DNA from: Selaginella moellendorffii
Taxonomy: Eukaryota > Streptophyta > Lycopodiopsida > Selaginellales > Selaginellaceae
Length of the DNA stretch: 64,000 nucleotides
Assembly (NCBI RefSeq): GCF_000143415.4
Contig: NW_003314289.1
Location: forward strand, 693,788 to 757,787
Direction: 5' to 3'
The translations under genes and the position numbers were made by a program. The notes under the pieces were generated by a model, which had not been told where the DNA came from, did no database searches, and saw nothing but the letters and a program-made list of their open reading frames with translations. Positions 48,318 through 58,669 of the stretch are shown here, piece after piece; the stretch's first letter is position 1; every line of letters begins with the position of its first letter.

Positions 48318-49375
48318 ATGGGGAGGGGGAGGTCACAGTGCGACATTCCAGACGAGCTCCTCGATGAGGTTTTCATCCGGCTTCCCCTCCAATGGATCGT
48401 CACAGCTAGGTCGGTGTGTAGGCGCTGGAGAAGAAAGCTGTGCTGCAAATCCTTCTTGGCCAAGCACGATCTTCATGGGCCACAGCAGCGCTGGATCATT
48501 GTGGATTACTTCCTCAACAGCAAGGGTTTCCTGGGGGCTTTCAACACCGTGGACAGGAAGTGGCTTGCGATTCCAGTGTTGCTGCCTCCACGCACTCGAA
48601 ATTTATCGCTGCTTTGTGGCTCTCAGGGATTCCTTTGCTTCCTGGACAGGCAAAAGCTTCACGCTAGACATGTCCACCTTTGCAATCCAGTAACGAAGCA
48701 ATGGCTAAAGGTAAGCTCCTCGATCGTTTAGAACTTTGCATGAGAGTTACAAACCAGGTTCCATTGCCACGATCCATCTCGCCGTTACACTTGCACTTAC
48801 GGATCTATGGAACCAGAGGCTCGAATCATTTCAAGCTCTTGATGCTGGATCAGACTTGTGACTTGGTTCCAGTTGCTAGTCTCTACGATTCACGCACACG
48901 AAAGTGGAGGCCTCTCAACCAGGCGCTAGCCGCAAGCTTTTTCAGCTTGTGGGACAACTTAGTATTGAGCTCGAACGGGATTTACGACCTGGAGAAAGAA
49001 GAGTGGAGACTTTCTGTGCAAATACCACGGTTTCGTGCCTCTTCACTACTTCTCCGCAGGGATGGTGGCATTTTCAAGGCCAGAGTGTTAGTCGCGAAGA
49101 TCAAGTTGTTTCAGCTGAGCATGGAGAGCATGCGAGATGAGCTTGTGGCTGAATCTCCAGGGGGAATGCTGCCACAGGGATCCACACCAAAGCCATGGTG
49201 TTTCTTCGATGAATTGGACAACGTGTGGATCGTGTCTCGATGGATGCCGGCAATCTTTATGTACGAGGCTAGCTCAGAGCAGTGGAGAAAGTTTGACTAC
49301 AAGTGGAGCGGATTCGAGGACAGAGGTATTGCCGAGTGCTGCAATTTAAGTTTCCATCAGTTTCCTCATGCATGA
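48318..49375 (+). CDS. F-box protein, tandem copy 2
   Basis: Exons 48318-48710 (ends NPVTKQWLK) and 48758-49375 (starts VPLPRSI), with the intron at the same codon as copy 1. F-box IPDELLDEVFIRLPLQWIVTARSVCRRWRRKL near the N-terminus, then kelch-like repeats (LCNPVTKQW, ASLYDSRTRKWR, GIYDLEKEEWRL, AIFMYEASSEQW). Start is the ATG at 48318; the frame is open 48 bp further up without stop, but the F-box alignment with copy 1 favours this one. Tandem duplicate of 46210-47290 and diverged in residues throughout, so both probably evolve under constraint. SCF substrate receptor of unknown target. Confidence 0.9.
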
Positions 49376-49537
49376 TATCTATGCTTTGTATTTTATTTTA
49401 AAACTCTCATAAATGAGTTCTTCAGTAGGTTAAAGAATATGATAATCTTCCATTCAAAAACTTCCTGTCTCCCCTGTACACAAAACACTTGGTGCATAAA
49501 GGCACTGAATGTTTCCATCAAATTATCAAATCGATAA

Positions 49538-49827
49538 AATGCTTTATTTCGTTAAAGTGGGACTTATTCAGTAAAGTGGGACATTAATTAGCATGTGTCC
49601 ACATGCCATTTCCTAGTACTTAATTAATATTTATTAATATTTCTATCAGTTTTTTAATTTATTTTTTTATATTTCACAATATTATAACACAAAATCATAT
49701 GAAAAGTTTTTAATTTATAAATTATAAAGTTAAAACTTCAATTTTTTATTGTTGTTATAAAAATGGCATGTGGCCACACACCATAAGTGGGATAATGAAA
49801 AGTCCCACTTTAACGAAATAAAGCATT
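49538..49827. mobile_element. Foldback/MITE element, 290 bp, 27-bp perfect inverted ends
   Basis: Terminal inverted repeats read AATGCTTTATTTCGTTAAAG then TGGGACT and are perfect over 27 bp. Inverted similarity continues inward for about 75 bp in total (agcatgtgtccacatgcc against the mirror atggcatgtggccacaca). The centre is AT-rich and non-coding. Flanks show no convincing target duplication (TAA on the left is the best candidate), so the superfamily is open; a Harbinger/Mutator-like MITE is plausible. Confidence 0.85.
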
Positions 49828-50447
49828 AAAGTTCAAGAACAAGGAAAGGGCCACAAAAAAACTTGCTTTTAACAGCTGTGCAGTGGTCAGTGGTCACTGT
49901 TTTCTCAAGCTTTCAAAAAAAAAGTTGATAAGTCAGAAAAGTTTGTCAGGCTGTTAGGCCGTGATCAGATTATCTCTGTCCCTTCATCCTCAAAACATCG
50001 ATATTAAGCTTTGCTAAACATCCAGACTTTCAGGTTTGATCAGATATGACTTTGAATGCTTTTCAGACTTTCCGTTTGATTGCGGCACCGTTACAGCTAC
50101 AGATGTGGGTCAATGCTCGTGGTCAATTGGTCAAGGTCAAATAAGTGGTCGTTGCTTTGCGGTTGAGTTGTTCGCATAAAATGTGGATTCACATTTACAT
50201 CAACAAAGAACCATGCCAAAATTGTGTGTAGATTCTTTGAGGGCCTTGAAGGTGTGAATGAGGGAGATCTCACGAAAGCGATTGCTGTTCGTTGTCACAG
50301 AAGCCTCCAGATTATCAAGAAAACCTCACTTTTGGCAATCGTACAGTAGCTAGTGTGTGCAATTCTTGAGATAAAAAAGTTGTTATATTAGATGTGAAAG
50401 TGAGAAGAGTGGTTTAGCATGGAGGACCAAATGCTTTAAACTAGTTG
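49828..50447. other. Intergenic
   Basis: No gene recognised, and no repeat. Confidence 0.4.
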
Positions 50448-50675
50448 TTAATATGCTCGTTTTGGTGGTGTTCTTCCTTTGTTAATATTGATTCTATCTG
50501 GTGATCCTGGTGAAATGGATGGAGATTTTCGCTTGAACACTCTGCTTGGCAACGATGCTGGTTTTGAATACACTGTGCTCGCCGACTGGAAGGGCCTGGC
50601 AGCAGCAGCACCATGGAGAAACAGGAGGAGCACGGCCAAGATCACAACCACATGAACCATCCTTGATCTCTCCAT
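50448..50675 (-). CDS. Small secreted peptide precursor (75 aa)
   Basis: A cleavable signal peptide is clear: MERSRMVHVVVILAVLLLFL then HGAAAA, predicted cut near residue 27. The mature part is rich in Ser, Pro, Lys, Arg and ends SPGSPDRININKGRTPPKRAY, with a dibasic-like RVFKRK before it as expected of processed plant signalling peptides. It does not match CLE, CEP, PSY, RGF, IDA or PIP consensus as I know them. A plus-strand ggtttttata at 50771-50780 is a TATA box for this strand, about 100 bp from the ATG. Single exon. Confidence 0.65.
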   Translation of the reverse strand: MERSRMVHVVVILAVLLLFLHGAAAARPFQSASTVYSKPASLPSRVFKRKSPSISPGSPDRININKGRTPPKRAY

Positions 50676-51050
50676 TTCCAGAGCAGGAGAGATTGGCTAG
50701 CTGAAACTTCTGAACACAAAATTTTGAGTGCAGCTTGCTACAAAATATGATCCATCATATCAAACCGTGAGGTTTTTATAGATCTGTTTCGCACTGACCC
50801 AAGACAAGAAGAGGGAAGTTTCGGTTCACTTTCAATACTTGAATCTCGCAGGTCTTGCTTTGATTTTGCGGCACCGTTATGGGTACAGCAAACCAAAAAC
50901 TATAAAATACAGAGAAATATTCTTAAAATATAATTGAGTATTCTACGTAAACTAAAAATAAAAATATTAACTATAACAATTTTTTTTAATAATAAATAAT
51001 TTTTATTTATATTCATTCAGTATAGTTTGAAAACAGAGCTTATGCGTTAA

Positions 51051-51115
51051 GCTTTTATGGCTCAGTTGGCCGTTTAGTAAGCGGGAGGTCCTGAGTTCGA
51101 CTCTCAGTAAAAGCA
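51051..51115 (+). tRNA. tRNA-Thr(AGU) relic lacking part of the D-arm
   Basis: 65 nt. A 7-bp acceptor stem (GCTTTTA / TAAAAGC, discriminator A), a T-arm CTGAG-TTCGACT-CTCAG and an anticodon loop TTAGTAA (anticodon AGT) on a CCG/CGG stem are present. The D-stem GCTC has no GAGC partner: about 8 nt (normally ...TTAGAGCGC) are missing after AGTTGG. Such a tRNA could not fold normally, so this is a pseudogene or tRNA-derived repeat end. It lies 36 bp before the start codon of the kinase at 51151. Confidence 0.8.
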
Positions 51116-51150
51116 TTTAGTTTTGTTTTTGCTTCCTAGGGTTTGTGGCA

Positions 51151-53500
51151 ATGCTGCTAGAAAATTTGCACTTCTCGCTCTTCACTCCACCTCCGCGAAG
51201 ATTTTGTCGTCGTGGGAGAGCTCGCGAGCGCTGCTGCCATGGCTTCGTCATCGCCGGGGATTGCTGCTCCATTCGCCACGCCGCCAAAGCTCAGTAAGTA
51301 CCAGCAGTGCCTCCATGGCTGGAGCTCTGAGATTTCGTCTCGAGCAGGATCTCGAGAGAGCCAGCTGATCGGAGCGGCGGATTCGAGGGAAGGAATCCCT
51401 TGATCGGTGCATTCCACGAGAAAGGGGACGTCGTGGCTGGGAAATACAGGATTGTTGGTGTTCTTGGCAGCGGTGGCGTGGGTGTTACGTATGAGGCCGA
51501 GACCGAAAGAGGCGATGCTGTGGCTATCAAAGCCATGTCTCTGAGAAACATGAAAGGCTGGAAGGTTAGTTCTTTTTTTCTCTTCTCCGTGTGATCATGC
51601 TTGCATTGCTTGCAGGATCTCGATCTTTTCGAAAGGGAAGCTAGAGTGTTAAAATCACTCCAGCATTCTGGGATCCCCGAATACATTGACTTCTTTGAGG
51701 TATTGCTGTTGTTTCTTTGTTTTTTTCTTTCTTCTTTCTTTTTGTTCCTTTCCTTGTTGAAGCTGAATACTAAGCTCGCAGATAGAAAACGAGAAAGATA
51801 AAGGCTTTTACATCGTCCAGAAGGTCGCAAAAGGAAAATCGTTGGCCAAGCTAGTTGAGGAGGGATGGCGAGTCTCTGAGCAGGAGGTGAAAGACATCGC
51901 CATCGAGGTTTGCAACTAAACACTTGTAGTTGCAATGGTGACATTCTCTTTTAGATTCTTGATGTCTTGAAATATCTGGGAAGCTTGAGGCCTCCTGTCA
52001 TTCATCGAGATATCAAGGTTCGTTTCGCAACTTTATGGAAGTCTCACGATCGTTCTTTGTGAATCTTTTTTCGCAGCCTGATAACATCATATTGGACGAA
52101 GCGACTGGCAAAGTGAAGGTGGTTGATTTTGGCGCCGTGCAAGATACAACATCGTCGGCAACTTTTATCGGCAGCACTGTTGTTGGCACGGTGTGAGCTC
52201 CGCAAATCTAGTTTTTTCTTTGAGGTCTAAGCCTTTTATCGAACACAGGCTTTAGATTTTGTTTACTGAAGCGTTTTTTTTTTTTCTTGCAGTACGGCTA
52301 CATGGCTCCAGAGCAATTTCAAAACCGTGCCACGCTGCAGACTGATCTGTATGGACTTGGTGGAACGCTTTTGTTCATGCTTTCGGGACGCTCTCCTGCA
52401 ACGTTTCCTCAGGTTTGGAAAACATAGAAAGCCTCGGCCATCTCTAACCTTTTCAAATTTTGCAGAAAAGACTGAGGGTTGATTTCCAAAACTTTGTTTC
52501 TGCGAGCCCAAGCATGACGCGTGTGGTTGAAAAGCTTCTAGAACCAGCTCCTGAAGACAGATATCAGGTCATTGATATTTTTTCTGGTTTCCTTTACATT
52601 GTGTGATGGATGCAGTCAGCTGACGAGGTGATTCGGGCACTTCAAGATGGCGAATCTCCCGTTGTGGCAGGGGAGAGTTTTTTCGATTATGCTGCAAAAA
52701 GTCGAAAGCCATATGGAACAAAAGTTGTATGTATCTCGCTTTTTCGAACTGTTTCTATAATCGTTTTCCTTTTAAAAGGTGTTGACGAGGTTCCCAGACT
52801 CCTTGACAATCAGCATTCCTCGAGCAGGTGTTGGTGCGGCTGCTGCTACTGGAACGTTTGCTTTGGTATGTCACTCCCTTCGTTTTTCTCTAAGTTGCTC
52901 AACTACCAGTATTGTAGGCGTGGAATTCATTCCTCTTGCTTTGGACGTTCGGAGCACCATTGCCATTCGTTTTCTTTTCTATCCCTTTCTGGTTTGTTGG
53001 ATATGGGTACGTCTCATCATTTTTAAGCGAGTTTTGTCAGCTAAAACCGTGAGGCTTGCTTCTTGCAGTCTTTCCAAAGACGCGCTCTCTGCACTCACTG
53101 TTACAACTTTCATAGAGCTTACGAAACGTTATTTCTCAATCGAATGGAAGGTGGGAAACTTCTGGACACATCGGGTTCAAGGCTTGACACAAGACATCAC
53201 TTCGGTGGAGCTTTGTGCGGAATGGGTAGAGGTTTTGTCCAATCATCTTTCCAAACTCCTGTGTCCATTTCCCAGGTACGAAACAGGCGGCGGATCAAAT
53301 CGTGCTGCATCAGGGAAGGTGTCAAAGTCCACGATTTTGGAGGGGGGCTGGAGCTGGTGGAGAAGAATTGGCTAGTAAACGAGATATCGTCGTTCCTGGG
53401 GATTCCCCCGCCGCCTCCAGTCTTGGAAGAGACTTTCGTGGATAATAGAGAACGCGACTTTTGGGGGAGAGATCGAGATTTCCATGACGACTTTTGGTAG
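51151..53500 (+). CDS. Plastid-type Ser/Thr protein kinase with C-terminal membrane segment
   Basis: About 12 exons. The start at ATG 51151 is chosen because only this frame splices in phase (exon end 51293, acceptor 51348) into the kinase frame; ATG 51239 would hit a stop. N-terminus is Arg-rich, transit-like. Kinase motifs: Gly loop GSGGVGVTYEA, Lys in AIKAMSL, HRDIKPDNIIL, DFG as VVDFGAVQ, APE as GYMAPEQFQ, and LEPAPEDRYQ near the C-lobe end. A tail follows with SLTISIPRAGVGAAAA, then the hydrophobic exon AWNSFLLLWTFGAPLPFVFF, and finally REGVKVHDFGGGLELVEKNW. Members of this family are plant/cyanobacterial kinases; I recall a plastid-located group but no named substrate. Ends at 53500. 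Confidence 0.85.
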
Positions 53501-53675
53501 CACTTAGAACGAGACCGGCCTCAGGTACTGTGGAGAATGTGCCAGGTAGCTAACTTGTAATTGACTTTCAGGTACAGTGAGAAAAATAAAATACACCGTG
53601 TCTATAAGGTGAAACCGGCTTCTTCTACGGTTATCTAGTTCCTGGCAGACGAAAACTTCGGTATAGCAGTGTGAG

Positions 53676-53965
53676 ATGATGAAGGGACTCGGCTGCTTCG
53701 TTCTGCTGCTGGCGCTTTCGCCATGTATTCTTGCAGCTGGTAAGCAGTGTCAGTTTAGCTAAGATTGTCACCCTTTTGTTTGTTTCCAGTCTGCCCTCAG
53801 TACTGCATCGCAAGCGCCGATTACGTGATCTGCGAGTCTCCGTCGCCTGCGAAGTATCCGCCAGCGTGTGGGAACTGCTGCTTTGCAAAGGGAGAGATTG
53901 GAAGCCTTGCAAAGAACTGCAGCATACACCTCAAGGATGGGACTCTTCTTGCTTGCAATTTCTAG
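53676..53965 (+). CDS. Potato type II proteinase inhibitor-like, tandem copy 1
   Basis: Two exons, 53676-53739 (signal peptide ending SPCILAA) and 53790-53965, intron 50 bp. The mature domain carries eight Cys in the pattern CPQYC, VIC, CGNCC, C, C (YCIASADYVIC ... ACGNCCFAKG ... KNCSIHLKDG), matching the 8-Cys, four-disulphide Pin-II fold that blocks serine proteases. There is one inhibitor repeat; potato proteins often have two. The reactive-site loop is not assigned. Secreted, probable anti-herbivore or anti-pathogen role. Confidence 0.85.
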
Positions 53966-54145
53966 CTGCAAGATTTGATAGTGTCGTGTCTTAAGGTACT
54001 TTCCTATTTGGAAGAACTAATATGTGTCTCTGTTATATCAAGTTTCTTGCTACGACTTCTCGGTCACTGCGAGAATTTTCGCGCAGAAATCGTGTCTAAC
54101 TTGAACTCTTTTCCATTCGTTTGACCGGTGCGAAGTTCCAGCAAC

Positions 54146-54153
54146 TATAAAAA
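54146..54153 (+). promoter_or_regulatory. TATA box of the second Pin-II gene
   Basis: TATAAAAA about 55 bp upstream of ATG 54204. Confidence 0.5.
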
Positions 54154-54203
54154 TCGGCATTAGTCGGGTAAAGTATGAACTTGTCCATTTGCATTCCAGG
54201 AAG

Positions 54204-54502
54204 ATGAAGCTCGCTGTCTCCTGTGCTGTTGTGCTACTGCTGGTCTCTTACCAATGCGAACTCGTCCCTGGTAAGCTAGCCAAAGTTTTTCGCTGTGCTT
54301 GACGAGTTTTTTCCTTCGTTTTTGTCCAGCATGTCCACAGTACTGCCTCTCGGATGCCGATTATGTGATCTGCAACTCGCCCGTGCCTGCAAAGTATCCG
54401 GTTTCGTGTGGAAACTGCTGCTTTGCAAGGAGCGCAGTCGGAAGCTCGAAGGATTGTAGCATTCACTTCACCGATGGGAGACTTCAGGCCTGTGGCTTCT
54501 AG
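54204..54502 (+). CDS. Potato type II proteinase inhibitor-like, tandem copy 2
   Basis: Exons 54204-54270 (signal peptide, MKLAVSCAVVLLLVSYQCEL) and 54330-54502, intron 59 bp, phase identical to copy 1. Eight-Cys domain CPQYC ... VIC ... CGNCC ... C ... C with YCLSDADYVIC and DCSIHFTDG, ending QACGF. Residues between the fifth and seventh Cys differ clearly from copy 1 (ARSAVGSSKD against AKGEIGSLAKN), where diversifying change is usual in this family. Tandem duplicate 240 bp downstream of copy 1. Confidence 0.85.
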
Positions 54503-54897
54503 TTTCGTGACTAGAGAGTAACTTTCCTTCTTAATAGTAGGCATTTGATCTTTTTTCTTGGTAGTCCTCTCTCTCTCTCTCTCTCTCGGAAGATATGAGA
54601 GATCCAATCCATCGCCCATCGAATCGTCTAAGAGAGGAGATGGAGATGGGCGAGAGAAACACCACACACACAAGAAAAAAAAAAGAGTGTGAGTAACCAA
54701 ACACGCTGGAAAAGAATAAAGCCTACATGCTCGAGGAAGAAAAGGAAAGCTTTTTTGAGCGAGATTGTCTCTCACGAGATTGTTTTGGAGAAGAACCTGT
54801 CCTCCATCGCTCGGGAAAAACTCGGCTAGACCGAGAGAGAGAGCAAACAAAATTGTGTATGTACCTCACGGTAGTGAAGCGTAACCCCCGAAAGTTT

Positions 54898-56076
54898 TCA
54901 CGGATCTTCCATTTCCTGTGAAGCTCCTCCTCCGCCACCACCACCACCACCAGCGTTCTCGGCCTTTTTCACTGGTTTCTTCCTCCTCGGCTTGTTGGAG
55001 GAGAAGAGCCGGGCAATCTGGAGCTGCGTGTTGAGCATCATCTCCGCTCGCTTGGCCTCCATCTCGATCCGCCGGAGCTCCGCCTCGGCATTCAACCGAG
55101 CCACCTCCCGCTGCATCTGGATCTGCGCCTCCTCGATTCTCAGCAGCGACTCTCCAAACGATTTCATCACCGCCACCACCTCGTTCATCGAGGACGCTCC
55201 CCCGGCATGCTTCCGCCGTTTGAATCCACCGCCGCCACAACCAACACCGCCACCACCACCACCGTTACCGCCGGCACCGCCACCGCCACCGCCACCCCGC
55301 CCATCCAAACAAGCCACTGCCTCTTCTCGGACCCTCGAGCAAGGATCCAGCAAGCTCGTCAAGCTCCCATTCTCCTTCGCGACGTGGTGGTGTGGAGTCG
55401 TGAAGGACGTATCCTCGTCCTCGATCTCCTTCTCGCCAATCCTTCCAGCAGCGGCGGTGGCAGCCCCGGGAGTACACTGCCGGAAGTGGAGATGGCTCTC
55501 GATCTGGTTGAAAGAATCCAGCTCCATCACCGCGGGCTGTGCGTGCTCGCCGTTATCCATCCCCCCCGGCATCCCCACCACGCTCTTGAATCCATTCCTC
55601 GCCAGCAAGCTCTCCATCCTCTGGAAGAAGACCCACTTGGAATACGATCCGGGAGCGCCGCCCACTCCACTGCCCTTCATCGCCTTCTCCGCGCGGTACT
55701 TCTTCTTCATGTCCTCGATCTTGTTCTTGCACTGCGTGGGCGTCTTGGCCACCCACAATCCACTGCTGTGCGTGGCGAGCCTGTGCGCGATCTCCTCCCA
55801 GTGCTTGCTCTTGACATTCCCCCTCTCCAGCTGATTCCACTTCTCCTCGTACGCATCCAGCAAGAACCACACCTCCTGATCCGTCCAGAAGTTAAATTCC
55901 TTGCGGGCGCCATCGCCGCGGTCCTTGTCCTTGCCATCGCTGCCATCGGCGTGAGAGGGAGACTGCATCATGCCCGCCATCGCATTCATGCTCGCTTCGC
56001 CTCCCCCCTGCGCCATCCACACCCTAGAAACCCCTGGAAAACCCTCGCGATCTCTTCCCGGATCCCACACAACCAT
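54898..56076 (-). CDS. SIP1-type trihelix transcription factor
   Basis: Single exon, 392 residues, ATG 56076. The Myb/SANT-like trihelix domain (residues about 62-135) shows the three Trp/aromatic anchor positions: FNFWTDQEVWFLLDAYEEKW, SKHWEEIAHRL, and TPTQCKNKIEDMKKKYRAEK, then YSKWVFFQRME. A long Gly run and basic FKRRKH follow, then the conserved C-terminal SIP1 coiled coil MKSFGESLLRIEEAQIQMQ, which ends in a polybasic KPRRKKPVKK. Expected to be a nuclear DNA-binding regulator. The Gly codons form a GGC/GGT repeat that is prone to length change. Confidence 0.92.
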   Translation of the reverse strand: MVVWDPGRDREGFPGVSRVWMAQGGGEASMNAMAGMMQSPSHADGSDGKDKDRGDGARKEFNFWTDQEVWFLLDAYEEKWNQLERGNVKSKHWEEIAHRLATHSSGLWVAKTPTQCKNKIEDMKKKYRAEKAMKGSGVGGAPGSYSKWVFFQRMESLLARNGFKSVVGMPGGMDNGEHAQPAVMELDSFNQIESHLHFRQCTPGAATAAAGRIGEKEIEDEDTSFTTPHHHVAKENGSLTSLLDPCSRVREEAVACLDGRGGGGGGGAGGNGGGGGGVGCGGGGFKRRKHAGGASSMNEVVAVMKSFGESLLRIEEAQIQMQREVARLNAEAELRRIEMEAKRAEMMLNTQLQIARLFSSNKPRRKKPVKKAENAGGGGGGGGGASQEMEDP

Positions 56077-56201
56077 AGCGGCGATCCTCCTGGCACTCCA
56101 CCGAATCGATCCAATCCATCGCTCGCTGGCCGCGATCGCGCATCGACCAGATCGAGGATCGCAAGAACAAGTTAAAAAAAATGGTAGCCTAACCCATCTT
56201 T

Positions 56202-56366
56202 TTACTTTATTAGCCCTAAGAGCACTCCTTTATTACTTTATTACTTTGTTAGTTAATGAGCTACTTTATTAGCCCTAAGATCACTCCTTTATTACTTTAT
56301 CTTTTGTTAGCTGAAGTAAACCCTTAAAATGGTCTCTCCTTTATTACTTTTTCACTTTGTTCTTAG
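56202..56366. repeat. Imperfect tandem repeat (about 58 bp unit)
   Basis: Two full units (56202-56260 and 56261-56313) share actttattagccctaaga and cactcctttattactttatt; a partial third follows. It lies between the trihelix 5' end and the DUF7036 3' end. Confidence 0.8.
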
Positions 56367-56569
56367 GAGTAATTTTTTTTCTTTCCATCCAGCGCGAGAC
56401 CTTTGTCTCGGGCTGGCGATCCAAAATCTCCGAAGGTTAGGACAACACAGACGTTACTTATTTACACGAGACCTCTCTCTCCTGTAGAGTTCTTTCTTCG
56501 TGCCTGGCTTGCCGGCAATTCTCCATTCTTTTCTTTGGCGATCGATGGATGAATAGATCGATCGATCTC

Positions 56570-58082
56570 TCACAGCATTAGAGCGATCGCCGTTGCCACT
56601 AGCACATTTCGCATAGCTGATAATCTCTGAGAATACCAACCTGGAAGAAGCAGGCACAGTTTTAGCTCGAAAAGAAGGAAGAGAGAGAGAGAGCTTACTT
56701 GAAGAACTCTGAGGCTCTGCTACTCCCGGAACAAAAGCCATGCCTCCCGAAAGTTTATCGGGAAAATCTGGAGCAGCCGAGACGAAGTCCGGTGACTTTG
56801 CAAACCCGGTCTGGATGGAGTAAACCGGAGCGGGAGCTGGGGCGTCGTAAGCTCCAGGATAGAACAACTTTGGGGAGCGTCCATAGCTGTAGTCTGTGTA
56901 TTCCTGCGACCCACCTGAGACTGGAGCTGGGCTTGGAGCTGGGCTTGGAGCGATATCAAGTCCCAGAGCGTGCCGAAACATTGGCGAAAGTTGTATATCC
57001 TTCACCCTCCCGAACAGCGTATGGTTTAGCCTGAGGTTCTTCCGGTGCCTTGAGACCTTGAGAGCCAGCTGCCTTATTCTCGTCGAAGAAAAATGGCGTC
57101 CGGCAGGGAATACCGTAGCCTGTATGATGACAGGAGACTCCACCGTGGAGCCGTTTAGATTTGTCAGCCGAGCGATCAAAGTCTACAAGAGCAAGTAAAA
57201 GAGTTAAAGCTAAAGATGTGAGAAGAACGAGAACTATTCTAACCTCGTTGTGTTGCAGACTGATCCCACCCGCGAGCTGATGCTTGAAAACTCGAAAGTT
57301 GCTACTCACGCCTGAGATGGTACTGTTGGGCAATGTGAAGTTGAAAAGCGACGGCCTCCTGAGAGACTTCTGCCACTTCCCAGGGACGATGCTCAATCCA
57401 CCAGGAAACTTGTTGATTTGGAAATCGTACACTTGTCCGAATGTCGTTGGCGTCAGAGAAAGGTTCCTCTGTTGCAGGAAAAACTTCACGAGGCTCTTCT
57501 TGACAGCAGACTCGTTGTAAGGCGCCCGATGGTCGGGAAGGAGCTGAAAGCGAACTTCGGCATATCTGCAATCGTTGGTTTGGTTTACGTACAATAGAGA
57601 CACCTGAAAGTGACAACACGTTATACACATATATCTTGTGAAGCACGCACAGCACATACCTTCATGTTTGAGGAAGGGATATGGCTCGAAAGATTTGCCT
57701 CAAGCTCCGCTTTGTATCTTTCGATGACTGAAGCGGATCTCTGGAGCTTAAACGTGAACATGAATGGAGCTGAAAAAACAAGAGAGAAAGAAGAATTAGA
57801 TGATCCAATCTAGAAACAAGAACCAAGTACTAGAAAGAGTCTACCTTCGATGAAAGAGTTCTTCGCACCGTTGTGTCCTCTACGAATGCCAACGGTGAGC
57901 AAAACAAACACCAAGAGCTGCAAGCTGAGAACCACCGTGACGATCCATCTCCAAGTCGACCTCTGGAAGCACGAGCGGCAGTCCTGTGGATTCACGGGAC
58001 CCTCGGTCTCCAAAGCCGCCGACGATGGAGCTCCCTCATCGTTCTTCCCCATAACCTTCATTAACACCCGGCCGACGGCCAT
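56570..58082 (-). CDS. DUF7036-type single-pass membrane protein
   Basis: ATG 58082 (the only in-frame ATG; the frame upstream starts at a TTG). Cytosolic N-terminus with FQRSTWRW, then a transmembrane helix WIVTVVLSLQLLVFVLLTVG, then a large luminal/extracellular region with several N-glycosylation sites (NLSL, NFTL, NSTISG, NHTL) and the plant-conserved sections RAPYNESAVKKSLVKF and RHKNLRLNHTLFGRV. A Pro/Ala spacer (APSPAPSPAPV) follows. The last exon gives WYSQRLSAMRNVLVATAIAL then ML and stop, a hydrophobic tail that could be a GPI signal. Four to five exons; function unknown; family name from memory, fairly sure. Confidence 0.75.
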
Positions 58083-58669
58083 ATCCTTCCACTGGCATGG
58101 CAATCCCTACACTCACTGCTACAAATCGGCATCTACTGGCCAATGTAGATGCCCCGACCCTCGCCCCGGGAGCGACAATGCCGCCATCGCCTAGAAATCG
58201 AGCCAGCGCAAGCGAGGATGAGGGCGCGCTGTAGCCTCGACTGGATCGATCGATCCCTGGACCGAAATCTTACCTCTAGAAGGCGCTCGCCGAGATCTCG
58301 CCTAGCTGCGTCGCCGCATCAGCGCCTGCTCCCCTCGGCGGCGTCGTGGCATAGCAAAACCCTCGAGCTCGATCCAGCTGAAGCGACCTAACTCGCCATG
58401 GACACGTCCATCCGACGGTGGGATCCAGCGCCACGTCCACTAGAGTTAAAAAAACCGGGTTTTCTGGCAATCCAACGGCGCGCAAGCGTGGATTAGATTT
58501 GGCCCGGGTTGATCCAAGCGCTGGCATTCCGCCAGGTCGACTCTAGCTGGCGCTCTGAAAATAAAGGTACACCCACATTAAAGGCTTTTAAATTTCTGTT
58601 TTGTTAGAGTTTTCAAAACATTAGGGTTTAAGCACCGGCGATTGATCGCGTGCGCGATCCTCACGGCGA
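58083..58669. other. Divergent intergenic region
   Basis: 590 bp shared promoter space between DUF7036 (minus) and the phosphoglycerate-mutase gene (plus). GC-rich, no ORF of interest. Confidence 0.45.

Noticed and set aside
54992-56175. Two 280-320 codon frames opposite the trihelix gene
   Set aside because: GC-rich antisense shadows of the trihelix gene; no domain, and low-complexity Pro/Ser/Thr content.
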